In this document: in pieces, positions 43,761-55,098 of the stretch
Layout of the letters: the number at the start of each line of letters is the position of its first letter
Position numbering within the stretch: the first letter of the stretch is position 1
Assembly: GCA_016617855.1 (NCBI GenBank)
Contig: JAECUM010003274.1
Coordinates: 89,376-153,375 of the forward strand
Direction: 5' to 3'
From: Megalonaias nervosa
Taxonomy: Eukaryota > Mollusca > Bivalvia > Unionida > Unionidae
DNA: 64,000 nt
Notes under the pieces: model-generated
Told to the model about the DNA's origin: nothing
The model's input: the letters and a program-made list of their open reading frames with translations, nothing else
Databases searched by the model: none
Position numbers and translations under genes: made by a program

Positions 43761-45175
43761 CTGATTAAGATAGCCCAGTGGGCTACCAAAAATGGAAATT
43801 AATTGGCACTGAAGAAAATCAACTGGCCCTCCCATTCAAAGCTACTTTTTTACTAACTGATACAGAAAAACACCAATGCCTCTACAATTTCATTTGCTTT
43901 CAACCTGTGCAGCATCAGAAAATCAACTACTACCATAATACTTATCCATGTAGATCATGATGAAATACTGCCTGTACATCAAGCTGAAGGCATAGTCAGA
44001 GATTGCAAGAGCAGTGGTGTATGCCAACATCATTCAGAATTCTACAACTAAGCATGCAGAAACTGTGATATTGTTGGAAATCTCATTAGTTGTGAAATTG
44101 TTGGAAATAATCTTAGCAGTTAAGATTTCTCATCTTACTGCAAGACCTCTCACCTTAGTGGAAGACCCTTTACCTTAATGTTAACTCTCAATTACAGACC
44201 TCTTAGCTTAACATACTGTAAGACCTCTTAACTATCCAAATACTGTCAACTTTTTAATTGAAATGCAGCAAAAAAACAAAGATTGGTTAAACTTTACTTG
44301 ACCACACATAAATTTGGTCACATTTTAGACTGGAAAACGGTTCACACCATTTTAAGAAAATATTGAATAAAGACTTTGTAAGGACTTTATAAGGAAAAAT
44401 GTCCTGAATGTAAGGACCAAGTATTGAATTAAACATGACAATAAATTAATAAGAAGGTAAATTAATATTAAATGACTTGTTAAACTCACAGTAATGAAAT
44501 ATTCAATAACAAACTGAAGCTATAAAAATCTGGCATTTTCACAAATGCAGCCACAAATTGACTCCAATGTGCAAAACACAAATATTCCCAGAATGATGAC
44601 CAAGACTCAAATTGTGCATGCCAGCGACAGTTCATGTGATTTAATGGCCTCTAATTTTGAAAATTATCTAATGTGATTTCATAATTTAAATACTGTACAC
44701 TGATCCTTCATCCCAACTCAGCCGATTCTGTACCACAATATATAAAAAGTCCACATTCGTTTTCTGTTTATAGTGAGTTCTACACTAATCATTGACAAAT
44801 AAAAAAATCTGTTAGTAACTGTTATGACAAAGCTAATATTACCAATGAGAAAAATTAGAAAATTAAAAAGTAAGGAGGTTTTAACAAATTTTCCTTTTTT
44901 TTAAAGTAAGCACTTTGTCCAGCCTTACTAAGATTTAATAAAAATTAAGCATATTTCCAATTTGTAAGGACCGGTACAAACAATGTGTTTTCTTCATAGA
45001 CCTGATGATAACATTTTACAGTCTTCATCGGTGTCCCATGAACTTGCATCAGATCACCTGTGTCATATGCCATCGCACCATACAAATCCCCAACCTCCAT
45101 TTGTTACTAAGAGAAACCTCTGTATCATAAATAGAACCCAACTAATGTCCCAAGCAGACCTAACATATTCATTTT
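43761..45175. other. unique sequence, no gene recognised
   Basis: Open frames at 43778-43960 and 44983-45210 carry no recognisable domain. A degenerate short repeat with AAGACCTCTTA(C/A)CTTA lies at about 44115-44235. Confidence 0.35.
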
Positions 45176-45177
45176 GT

Positions 45178-45310
45178 TTTGGTACTTATTTTTGTAATCT
45201 TGCTGTGTAGATGTTTTTATGTGTTATCTAATACTGTATTGTCAAGCACATAGAGCTTCTAAAGATCTGGCGCTGTACCAAGTCCACATTATTATTATTA
45301 TTATTATTAC
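45178..45310 (+). mobile_element. LINE 3' end fragment with (ATT)n tail
   Basis: TATTTTTGTAATC, a TTAGAGCTTCTAAAGAT-like block (here CATAGAGCTTCTAAAGATCT) and a terminal (ATT)n run match the 3' end of the LINE at 50788-52461 in order. This is a second, heavily 5'-truncated insertion of the same or a sister family. Confidence 0.7.
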
Positions 45311-45419
45311 TATTTGTAAAAGTCCAAAGACACTGTGTTCGTAAGCTCAATGAAGTACAAAAATGTTAGCAATGAACTTTGACTCTACACCAAGATCAAT
45401 TACATTTGCTTTTCAAAAC

Positions 45420-45720
45420 TCCATAAAAAGTGGAGATATGTTGTTGGTCACATCTGCACCATTTCCATTCAGAACCAATTAAGCATTTTAAGAAGTACTT
45501 CAATGAAAACCCAGTGTCAATACCACAGTACTGAGTAGTAATAAGATTTTCCAGATGACCACTATGGTGCCACACTGTCATATGAACATCATTTTCATCA
45601 GAACCAACTATATATTGCTATAGTAGTGTTTTAGTGAAAACCCCATTTTAATAAGATGTTCATCTATTTAGAAGTCAGCCACACAAATTTTCATGATGGC
45701 CATAAAGACAGCAATTTTGG
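45420..45720. repeat. dispersed repeat family A, about two diverged copies
   Basis: Blocks AGTAATAAGATTTTCCAGAT, CATATGAACATCATTTTCAT and GAAAACCCCATTTTAATAA match family A in the same order. Confidence 0.5.
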
Positions 45721-46330
45721 AGGCTGTATGCCTGCATTTAATTTATATGTATACAAATTACATTATTCTGGACTTCAGCCAATACAGCATTATAATGAAC
45801 TGCAATCTCAAACTATGAAATTGTTGCAAACAATAGTAGTATACATGTTGGTTTAAAGTTAAAGGTAATGCACAGTAAATACTAATTGATGGGTTGGGAC
45901 TCTTACTATCTACACTGTTATCATAAAATATGAAATTCTATTCTCAAAAAAGAGAGAGACATTTACATGTGTTTAGAATCATGAACCTAAATTCTTTAAA
46001 ATTAAAAACAATTCACTGTATATAACAATTATATATATACCTCTCAATTTCTAATCATGTATCTGGTTTCTCTGTGCTGGACTAACTTTCCTTCCAGCAA
46101 GCACTGGCAGTACTAATATGTCCCAACACAGATTTATATAACCAATCAACCAGTTTCTCTTGTATTTTTTATGGGTGACTGACCACCTGAACTATTATGT
46201 CCAGAGTTTAATCTATAGTGGTCAGTAATACAGGTAAAACAACAGCATGTATATATGCAGTTCCCCATGGGATATACACAGAACTCAATAAATAAAACAT
46301 AAGGCAGTAATGGTTTATCTACATTTAATT
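45721..46330. other. unique sequence, no gene seen
   Basis: No supported feature; the minus-strand frame at 46146-46361 is unrecognised. Confidence 0.35.
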
Positions 46331-46332
46331 TG

Positions 46333-46490
46333 TAAATTCTAAAACTTATTATTAGAAACACTTACTTTTACATATGGAAAATGACAGATATGTTCATGTG
46401 GAAAAACCAGTAAATTCTAAAACTTATTATTAGAAACACTTACTTTTACATACGGAAAATGACAGATTTGTTCATGTGGAAAAACCAGTG
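46333..46490. repeat. 78-bp tandem duplication
   Basis: Two copies, starting at 46333 and 46411, differing at very few bases (landmark TATTATTAGAAACACTTACT). A recent duplication. Confidence 0.92.
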
Positions 46491-46509
46491 TAATCAACAA
46501 TTACATAAC

Positions 46510-46765
46510 TAGCTTCTATACAGCTTGTGTTGGTGTCCAGTAGGCACTGTGAATATCAAATGTCATCAATACAGCTTGTGTTAGTGTCCAGTAGACATTG
46601 TGAATATCAAATGTGGTTGTAAATATTAAATGTCATCCATACCACTTGTATCAGTGTCCAGTAGGCATTGTGAATATCAAATGTCATCAATGCAGCTTGT
46701 GTTAGTGTCCAGTAGGCATTGTGAATATCAAATGTGATTGTGAATATTAAATTTCAGCCTGTAAT
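46510..46765. repeat. minisatellite, unit about 52 bp, about 4 copies
   Basis: Units contain GCTTGTGTTAGTGTCCAGTA and GGCATTGTGAATATCAAATG. Two units have an extra GTTGTAAATATTAAATGT-type segment. Confidence 0.85.
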
Positions 46766-46784
46766 ACAAGCTTGCATATTAAAT

Positions 46785-46890
46785 GTCAGGGTCTATTCTA
46801 TGATGTTCAAATGTCAGGGTCTATTCTATGATGTTCAAATGTCAGGGTCTATTCTATGATGTTCAAATGTCAGGGTCTATTCTATGATGT
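46785..46890. repeat. minisatellite, unit 28 bp, about 4 copies
   Basis: Virtually identical units of AAATGTCAGGGTCTATTCTA followed by TGATGTTC. Confidence 0.95.
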
Positions 46891-47425
46891 GGGATTCAAG
46901 ATCTAAATATTCACAATGAAATATCACAAAAAGACCAAACACAGGACTTAGGAAAGTTTTGACGAAGATCACTATAAAACATAGGAGAAGGGGATCCGCC
47001 TCAGCCAACGAAGTCCCTGGCCAAATGAACAACCCCTTAGAAGAACCAGTCTGGGCTCTTCAAACACTAGGGAAAAAATACCCTGCTCGAAATCATATCT
47101 AAATAAATGTTTGTACAAAAATTCTTTTTCAATAAAAAGCACAACACAACATATGTTAGGGTGTACATAAACATAAAATAACCTTTCCTTTTTTGGGGTA
47201 ATTGGGGGAGGGGGCATCTGTCAGGTGCCCCCACCCCAAAGAAAAGAAATATCACATTAATGCAATAATGGTACAAATATAACTCTCAAGCACAATCATT
47301 ATACTTATTTCCGTATTTTGAATTTACATGTATCATTTTTCGAAGGGGGGGATTCCCCTCCACCTTAAATTTTCAGTTCTGAAGTAGGCCATTTATTATC
47401 ATCAAGAAAATAAATGTATACTGTA
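46891..47425. other. unique sequence, no gene recognised
   Basis: The minus-strand frame 46972-47217 is unrecognised. A G-rich/C-rich inverted repeat (GGGGGCATC, CTGTCAG, GTGCCCCC) lies near 47210-47232. Confidence 0.35.
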
Positions 47426-47426
47426 G

Positions 47427-47605
47427 TGATCCTGACAACAAACTTGACCCCTGTGACTGAGCATATAAGTTATCCTGACAACAAATTGTTGACACCTGTG
47501 AGTGGGCATAAAAGTGATCCTGACAACAAACTGTTGACCCCTGTGAGTGAGAATACATGAGATCCTGACAACAAAATGTTGACACCTGTTACAGGGCATA
47601 AAGAC
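47427..47605. repeat. minisatellite, unit about 44 bp, about 4 copies
   Basis: Units contain GATCCTGACAACAAACTGTT and GACCCCTGTGAGTGAGCATA. Minus-strand frames read this array. Confidence 0.9.
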
Positions 47606-47621
47606 ATAAAACAAGGAATAA

Positions 47622-47890
47622 GAAATAACATCTCTTCTATGATATCAAAGTATAGGCAAAGATCTTGATAACAATCTTTTCTATGATATCAAAGTAGTGA
47701 CACAGAGCATAATAACATTCTTTTCTATGATATCAAAATAGAGACACAGATCATGATAACATTCTTTTCGATGATATCAAGGTAGAGACACAGAGCATGA
47801 TGACATTCGTTTCTATGACATCAATGTAGCCGCACAGAGCATGATGATGTTCTTTTTTATGACATCAAAGCAGAGACACAGAGCATGGAA
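47622..47890. repeat. minisatellite, unit about 44 bp, about 6 copies
   Basis: Units contain TTCTTTTCTATGATATCAAA and GTAGAGACACAGAGCATGAT. It follows directly on an array of the same period but unrelated sequence. Confidence 0.9.
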
Positions 47891-48980
47891 AAATATGTTG
47901 TCATAGGTCAAACATAAATACTTTACTTAGTTAAGTATAAAATGTACACAAACAGTGATGCATTCAATTGTCAAGTTTGAGTCTAATGTAACGGTACCCA
48001 ATAAATGACAATTCAGCAAAAAATTTCAACAAAATCACAGATTCATAACATATAGGTCAAAAAGATCTCTTTTTTGCAAAAAATGGAGTAGTTTTCCTTT
48101 CAAGATGAATCCCATCACCAAATTTTATGATTTTATAAAAACGGTGCTCATAAAAAACAATTTAGTAAACGATGGGGTACATGTAAGACCATGATTAATT
48201 CTTTCTACCTTGTATGCAAAAAAGCAGCAAAACAAAGTAACAAGTAAATTAATTTCAATCATATTCAAAAGTTCCAGGTTTATTTTATTCTATAATAGAT
48301 TAAACTTTGATGTCTTCCTACACATCATTATGTTTTAATACGTTTCATGTCCATGATACAAGTAATAACTCTCCACAGTTATTCTGAATCTAATGCATCT
48401 CATTTTTCTTTTCTATCTCTTTTTCTTCTTCAAAATGGATATTCCCTGTTCTGTGGTTCATCAAATGTTTTTGCATTGATTATCCCATATCTACCATAGC
48501 TCCCTGTGTACAGGGATAAAGAAAAGTACATATTGCAATGCCAAAAATTTAGTGCTAAAGAGCTAACAAAAAAATTAAACCAAAGCCATCAAAAGATGAA
48601 ATACAAAATCCTTTTTTCACCTGAAGGGTGTGTTACTAATATAGATTCATATAATAATAATAATAATAATATTCATCATCATTATCATCAATTTTATGAT
48701 TCTTGCATGAATAGTGCCTAAAAAATAAAAATCAAAGACAAACTTAACCCACTTTAAGCATAACATATGGGCCATAATGACCTACTTATGCAACATCAAG
48801 TGCTCATCAAAATGCACCCCAATGTAAAGTTTCTTGATTCTGTATCAGGCATGTGCAACCAACGGCCCATATGAGTACATTTAAAAATCCATATCCAACC
48901 TGTGCCATGGAGGAAGCTGCACATGCCTGGTCTAAATGCAAAAAATTAACCGAAGCCAGTAAAATATGAAATGTCACGGT
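47891..48980. other. unique sequence, no gene seen
   Basis: An (AAT)n run is at 48651-48671. Open frame 48506-48721 is unrecognised and crosses it. Confidence 0.35.
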
Positions 48981-49242
48981 GACCTATTTGTTGTTGTTGT
49001 TGTGGGGCTTAACGCCATTTTTCAGCACACGATAGGCTATACATGGCGGCCAGTAATAATGGTGGAGGAAGAAACTGGGAAATCCTAGGAAAGAACCACC
49101 GACCCACGAGAAGCTACTGGCAAGCTTTCTCACATATCCACATTCGCCGAATCCGAGACTCGAACCCACGCAGACAGAGGTGAGATGGTAGTGATCCGTA
49201 ACGAAGAGCGCTTTAGAACACTCGGGGCCCCGACCTATTTGT
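48981..49242 (-). mobile_element. tRNA-derived SINE (family B), full-length-looking
   Basis: Flanked by an 11-bp direct repeat GACCTATTTGT (48981-48991 and 49232-49242). On the minus strand it begins with a tRNA-like head with B box GGGTTCGAGTC near 49157-49167, continues with a conserved-looking body (AGCTTGCCAGTAGCTTCTC, TTTCTTCCTCCACCAT, ACTGGCCGCCATGTAT) and ends in a (CAA)n tail. The body resembles a conserved SINE domain known across molluscs (MetaSINE or Nin-DC type; from memory). Related copies are at 58442-58840 and 61365-61490. Confidence 0.85.
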
Positions 49243-49838
49243 ATTGTGTGGTAATAAGAAATACTCGTGCAACATCACTTATTGAGTCTTGTACAAACAT
49301 TAATGACATAAAATTAAACCTAAGTTAGAGAAGTAAGGAATATAGGTTACAGTGGCTGATTTTGAGATGAGGATGTAGTTACCAGGGATGTAATACTAAA
49401 CAAGAGCCACCCCATCACAAATTATCATGATTCAATGTCAACGTGCTATGTATACACTAAATGAAAAATCCATGTGGTCCAGTCTAAGCAAGTTTAAGCC
49501 ATGCCAGTAAAAATGATCAGTGACATTTTTTATACAGGTGTGATACAAACAAGGAAACTTGCAATCATTTAGACTGATTGCTTCTACCATGAACAGAGCT
49601 TGAAAAATAAACTTAAAACTCGCATAGTAGAATAAAAACAACATAACCTGATCTGCAGGTGCATTATGCTTCTGCAGATCAGTATCTTTGTTTCATGCAG
49701 TTTGACTCGACTTATAAGAGAGTAAAGACAACAACATTTTCCTGAATACAGGACTGGATACACAAGTAAGGCGACTTTCACTAGCTCTTAAATTAGTGTC
49801 TTTGACTTTCATTTTTGAATGATGTTTTATTTAGTACA
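49243..49838. other. unique sequence, no gene seen
   Basis: Minus-strand frames 49438-49781 are unrecognised. Confidence 0.35.
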
Positions 49839-49839
49839 G

Positions 49840-50089
49840 CAAGAATTCGACAGACTGAACTAATACAACATACAGTGTATTTTAAAAGAATACAACAGAC
49901 AGGACTACTATACAGCGTAACATTTAAAAAGAATACAACAGACTGGACCACTATAACATTAATAAAAGAATGTATTGAAAAGCAATACAACAGACTGTAC
50001 TACTATAACATATTTAAAAAGAATATAACAGACTGAACTAACAGAACATACTTAAAAAGAATGCAACAGAATGGACTGCTATAATCATA
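49840..50089. repeat. minisatellite, unit about 40 bp, left part
   Basis: About six units with ACAGACTGGACTACTATAAC and ATATTTAAAAAGAATACAAC. Interrupted by a SINE and resumed at about 50403 (TCTGGTCTGCTATAACATAT). Confidence 0.85.
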
Positions 50090-50402
50090 ATGTGTCTGTG
50101 TTTTGGATTTGTAATATAGCTTTAAAAACTTTTTCAGTCATATCGCTACTGTCAGCAGTGTCAGTTTATAGTGATGTCCAGCACTGGGGCATCAGGCCGC
50201 AGGCATGTAGCATGATGTCCCGCCCGGTCACATTATCCTGACACCAGGCCGACCAGTCCTAACACTAACCTCTTAATGCTAAGTGCCAAGCGAGGCAGCT
50301 GTTAGTACCATTTTTATAAGTCTTTGGTATGACTCGCCCGTGGTTCAAACCCGCAACCCCCCGCATTTGAAGCGGATGCTCTAACCACTAGGCCACTGGA
50401 GC
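50090..50402 (-). mobile_element. tRNA-derived SINE (family C), copy 1
   Basis: Minus strand: A box region from CCACTAGGCCA (50385-50395, read as TGGCCTAGTGG) and B box from GGTTCAAACC (50342-50351, read as GGTTTGAACC). The body is shared with 57688-58000 (for example GACACCAGGCCGACCAGTCC). It lies within a 40-bp minisatellite, so its target duplication cannot be distinguished from the repeat. Confidence 0.82.
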
Positions 50403-50690
50403 AATCTGGTCTGCTATAACATATGTTATTTAAAAATGAAGCTTCTTAAATGCATTTGTTCCAACTTGCACACATTCTACCTTATCATATTCCTTCTTCT
50501 GCATAATATATTGGTCATAACATGAGTATAGTCAGTTTATAACTTGTGTATTGTCTTTCTACAAAAGCTTGCCTACATGACCCCACAGCACACTGTTATT
50601 TTAGTGGATAAGATAACTGTAGCAAATAGATTGATTCAACAATGACTGATTTAAAGTGTATAATGCTGGAAAAGTGAATATTTATTACAG
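50403..50690. other. remaining minisatellite copy and unique sequence
   Basis: The first 40 bases continue the 40-bp array; the rest is unique with no gene. Confidence 0.4.
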
Positions 50691-50699
50691 AAATAATTC

Positions 50700-50787
50700 A
50701 ATTCATAATTCAAGTACCTGTGATCATTACCAGCCTAATATTGCAAGCCTTATATACTGGACTCGAGTACCTGTGATGATTATTATC
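50700..50787. repeat. minisatellite, unit about 55 bp, left part
   Basis: Holds CAAGTACCTGTGATCATTAC, then CTAATATTGCAAGCCTTATA. The same unit resumes at 52462 after the LINE, which therefore inserted into this array. Confidence 0.75.
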
Positions 50788-52256
50788 GAATATTGCCTTT
50801 CACTGACTGATGTTATTAATACCTCTCTCTCATCCAGGGAATTCCCATCATTTTTCAAAACTGCCGTTGTAAAGCCTCTGCTGAAGAAACCAACACTTGA
50901 CCATAACAATTTAAAGAACTACCGCCCAGTTTCTAATCTCCCATTCATGTCAAAAATCTTAGAAAAAGTTGTTCTATCCCAACTTGTATCTCATCTGAAT
51001 TCAAACAGTCTTTTTAGCAATGTACAGTCTGCATATCGCCCTTGCCACAGTACTGAAACTACTCTTCTGAAAGTAGTTAATGACCTTTTCTCTGCTTTGG
51101 ATAGCGGAAAGATTACAGTCCTCACTCTCCTTGACTTGTCTGCAGCATTTGACACAATAGACCATGATACATTACATCACCATCTCCAGCATGTATTTGG
51201 CATTCACGATACAGCCTTACTATGGTTCAAGTCCTATTTGGTCAACAGGACACAAATTGTGTCCACAAATGGAAAACACTCCAGCCCAGTTGATCTATGT
51301 TGTGGTGTTCCACAGGGGTCTGTTGTTGGACCTGTTCTCTTCATTCTATACACTCAGCCACTCTCAAGTGTCATAGATCATCATCCAGTGTCTCACCAAC
51401 TGTATGATGATGACACCCAAATATACAAATCTAGCCACCCAACTGAAGTCTAAGCTACCATCCAAGGTGTAGCGAGGTGCATTTCCGACGTGAAATCATG
51501 GATGACATGTAACAAACTGAGGATGAATGATGATAAAATTGAAGCCATTCTGATTACAACACAAAGACTTTCTCATTCACATCCTTTACCTCAGACAACA
51601 AATATCAGCAACACCAACATTAAATTCACACAGTCAGTACGAAACCTCGGTGTTACTCGTGACAGTACTCTCTCATTGCACCAACATGTCATGAACATAT
51701 GCAAGGCTGCGTATCTTGAGCTGAAACGCATCAGCTCCATCCGCAAGTATCTTTCAGTTGATGCCACTAAAACACTTGTGTGTTCCTTAGTACTTTCAAG
51801 ACTGGACTATTGTAACTCAATTCTGTCTGGTTTGTCTCAATATCTACTCCAGAAACTTCAAAAAGTTCAAAACACAGCTTCTCGGATCATCCTTAGAGTA
51901 CCACGATCAGAGCACACCTCCCCCTGCTCTGTACCCTACAATGGCTATCCATTCGATCCAGAATTAAACACAAAATTTGTTCTCTGTGCTACGTTTCACT
52001 GATAGGCTCCAGTCCAACATACCTATCTGACCTCACCCATGTGTACACACCAGCAAGATACTTACGCTCCTCTTCTGACACTCGTATTCTCATTATTCCC
52101 ACTATGAAAATGAAATCATATGGACAACGCTCTTTTGCATACCAGGGTCCAGCAATGTGGAATGAATTGCCCACTGAACTTAGACACAAAGACACTGTGA
52201 TCTCATTCAAGAGAGCACTTAAAACTCACCTTTTTCAACTGCAAGAACAGACTTAA
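50788..52256 (+). pseudogene. LINE reverse transcriptase, partial, broken
   Basis: RT motifs in order: KNYRPVSNLPFMSKILEKVV, QSAYRPCHSTETTLL, LLDLSAAFDTIDHDTL, GVPQGSVVGPVLF and LYDDDTQIY. The catalytic box reads Y-D-D-D where this clade usually has Y-A-D-D, keeping the two catalytic aspartates. A TAA at 51451-51453 interrupts the frame, which reopens as VKSWMTCNKLRMNDDK. Around 51930-51945 the frame shifts, and the C-terminal part (VYTPARYLRSSSDTR, FKRALKTHLF, ending 52256) continues in another frame. The thumb/C-terminal segment with LDYCNSIL is typical of CR1/L2/Rex1-like elements. Confidence 0.88.
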
Positions 52257-52426
52257 AGACCTAATAATGTTTCCTTACCTTAAATATTTACAGCATGTTT
52301 GCTGTTTTCTAATTTCATGGTGTTTGTTTTTATTTTTGTAATCATATCATTATAAATGTTTTTTTAAGTGTTGTCAAATGTTCTAAAGCGCTTAGAGCTT
52401 CTAAAGATTAGGCACTATATAATGCC

Positions 52427-52461
<35 letters not shown>
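50788..52461 (+). mobile_element. 5'-truncated LINE (jockey superfamily, CR1/L2-like)
   Basis: Starts within the RT domain and ends in a 3'UTR with CGCTTAGAGCTTCTAAAGAT and an (ATT)n tail at about 52430-52461. No 5'UTR, ORF1 or endonuclease is present, as usual for target-primed reverse transcription that stopped early. The coding part has one in-frame stop and one frameshift, so the copy is inactive. The same 3' end occurs alone at 45178-45310. Confidence 0.9.
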
Positions 52462-52800
52462 CAGCCTCCTATTGCAAGCCTTATGTCCTGTGGACTCAAG
52501 TACCATTGACCATTATCAGACTCCTTTCAACAGGCTTAAGTATTGGGACTCAAGTTAGGTACCTGTGATCATTATCTACTTCTCCTGGTGTGAGTCACAT
52601 GTACTGGAGTTTGGTACCTGTAATTATTATCAATCTCCCCTGGTGCAAGTCTTATGTGCTGGAGAGTAATTGTGATCATTATTGACCTCCTTTCACAAGA
52701 CTTAAATATTGGGACTCAAGTTTGGTACCCGGAATCATTGGTATTTATCTCTCCTGTAACACCTCGTGTACTGGGATTGAATTTTCTATTGCTTATGTAG
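52462..52800. repeat. minisatellite, unit about 55 bp, right part
   Basis: About six diverged units with ACCTGTGATCATTATC, a CTCC(C/T)-rich block, CAAG(C/T)CTTATGTACTGG and GACTCAAGTT. Confidence 0.75.
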
Positions 52801-53770
52801 CTATTGCCCTCTAGAATACATTTTGGACATTGGAGTCTACATTATCTACTCTCAGTACACTATTTTGGGAAATAAATCCTGAAGTGTTTTGCAAATGATT
52901 TCATCTTTTCTTTCCTTTTGATCAATGATCATTAACTCAACTGGTGCCCAAGCAAATCAAAATCAGCAAGACACCACTGTCATGCAATGAAATTTGCAAT
53001 CTTTTTCTTCTTTGGCAATAAACACACTCTATTCACTAAGCTTTTGGATGAGCTTGATTCATTCCATAATTAACCATAATGATCCATTTATTTTCTGGAG
53101 TCTTATTACGTGCCCTGTCGGCACTTTTTTTGCACCAAATATGAAAATAAGAGTCACTGGCACAAGGACAATGAACCTTGAATTTGTACCAGTGTGCAAT
53201 TTTCTTTTTCTAACACTACTGCTCTTTTACCTTGACATAAAAACATTGGTTACAATCCATTATCCACTTGCAGGTCTTACAAACCCAATGTATTCCAATG
53301 TGATTAAACTCAAATCTCCACTGTCCAATGCAAGGATCTGACAGCGACTGCTAAGAGGTCATTTTCTGATGATCTAGATGTTACCTAACTGCTAATTTTA
53401 TCAGCCATTCAGATGAAGTCTAATATCTTCAAGTTTGGGAGACTGTGCAGTGTGGCTAATGAGCATCAATGTATTCCACAATTTGATTTTGATTCACTTT
53501 CAGACTTTTTAAATCTGCATTTCCAATGGCTAACTCAAAGGTGACCAGAACATCAAGCTTAAGCTGTCGCTATCAGATCTTCACCTAGGACAATGGAGAT
53601 CTGACTTTAATCTGATTGAAATGTACTCAAGACAGTAAACATTGCCCTTGGCATACAGGCTATCAAAATGCAGAATATCATAACCCCTGGGCACAAATGT
53701 AATCAAAATATAGCACAGAAAAGTTTATTAATCTTGAAACATGTATGACTGGTATAGCCTACTGCGAAAA
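52801..53770. other. unique sequence, no gene recognised
   Basis: Open frame 52994-53341 has hydrophobic stretches but no recognisable family or splice context. GTCGCTATCAGATCTTCACC followed by TAGGACAATGGAGATCTGA near 53570 recurs in similar form near 56485, so both belong to another dispersed repeat. Confidence 0.35.
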
Positions 53771-53774
53771 TGAA

Positions 53775-54085
53775 CAATGTTAATACAACCCTTCATACAG
53801 TATATCTATTTGATGTTTACAAAAAGAATTATCGATGACCTGGCAAAAACAATGTTAAGATAACACTTTATACAATAAATATATTTGATGTGTCTAAAAA
53901 AAGAATTACCAAGGATGGGAATGTTAATATAACCTTTTATACAATAAATGTATTTGATGTGACTTCAAAAAAGAGAATTACCAAGGACCTGAGTGTTAAT
54001 AGAACCATTTATAAAATAAATATATTTGATGTGTCTACAAAAAGAATTAGCAAGAACCTAGAAAAAAACAGCAGTGATCAAAATT
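53775..54085. repeat. minisatellite, unit about 69 bp, about 4 copies
   Basis: Units contain AATATATTTGATGTGTCTA, AAAAGAATTACCAAGGACCT and AATGTTAATATAACC. Confidence 0.82.
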
Positions 54086-54289
54086 TTATGCCATTTCTTA
54101 ATTTAATTGCAAAGTTAGCTAATAATTTTATCTTATGCCTAAAATGACAATTCAACTTTTGGCAATATAGCAAACATAACGAGCTAAATATTTGTTTTGG
54201 TGGTCATAATACAAGGTCAGAATACATTAGACAAGCCAGATGGAAGTGATACTGTTGCAATAATACCAAAAAAATCTCTCTTTGTCTTG

Positions 54290-55098
54290 ATATGCTTCTA
54301 TAAATTACCTAATCTACTGAAATACCCCAAACCTCTATTATCTGGACATATTTCTATAATGGACTTAACTCTATAGCAATACATAAAACCTCCCTTAGCT
54401 TGACGTTTCTACACAGGACTTAATTCTATAGCAATACACAATACCTCTCATATCTGGACACATATTTACATGGATCTAATTCTACATCAATATGAAAAAC
54501 TGCACTTACCTGGACAGGTTTCTACAAAGGACCTAATTCTACGGCAATAACAAAATCCTCTCTTATCTGGACATGTTTATATAAGGCACCTAATTCTACA
54601 TGAAGACAAAAAACTGCACTTAACTGGACAGGTTTCTATAAAGGACCTAATTCTATGGCAATAATGAAGTCCTCTCTTATCTGGACATGTTTCTATAAAG
54701 GACCTAATTCTATGGCAATAACAAAGTCCTCTCTTATCTGGACAGGTTTCTATAAAGGACCTAATTCTATGGCAATAACAAAATCCTCTCTTATCTGGAC
54801 ATGTTTATATAAGGGACCTAATTCTACATCAAGACAAAAAACTGCACTTAACTGGACAGGTTTCTATAAAGGACCTAATTCTATGGCAATAACAAAGTCC
54901 TCTCTTATCTGGACATGTTTCTATAAAGGGCTTAATTCTACAGCAACATACAAAACCTGGATAGATTTCTATAAAGGACTTAATTCTACTGCAACATACA
55001 AAACCTGGATAGATTTCTATAAAGGACTTAATTCTACTGCAACACACAAAACCTGGATAGATTTCTATAAAGGACTTAATTCTACATCAATATAATGT
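54290..55098. repeat. minisatellite, unit about 57 bp, about 14 copies, two subfamilies
   Basis: Left and middle units contain CTCTTATCTGGACATGTTTC and TATAAAGGACCTAATTCTAT. The last four units (54940-55095) are a shorter 45-bp form with AAAACCTGGATAGATTTCTA, nearly identical to each other. A 57-bp unit is 19 codons, which explains the 146-codon open frame here. Confidence 0.93.

Noticed and set aside
47175..47235. G-quadruplex near the G-rich inverted repeat
   Set aside because: Only three adequate G-runs are present on one strand, so a standard four-run motif is not met.
50342..50395. tRNA gene on the minus strand (also 57938-57991, 27626-27697, 57037-57115)
   Set aside because: A and B boxes are present, but the cloverleaf is degenerate and the sequence continues into repeated SINE bodies.
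54655..55095. 146-codon plus-strand open frame
   Set aside because: It reads a 57-bp and 45-bp minisatellite, both divisible by three; no domain or splice support.
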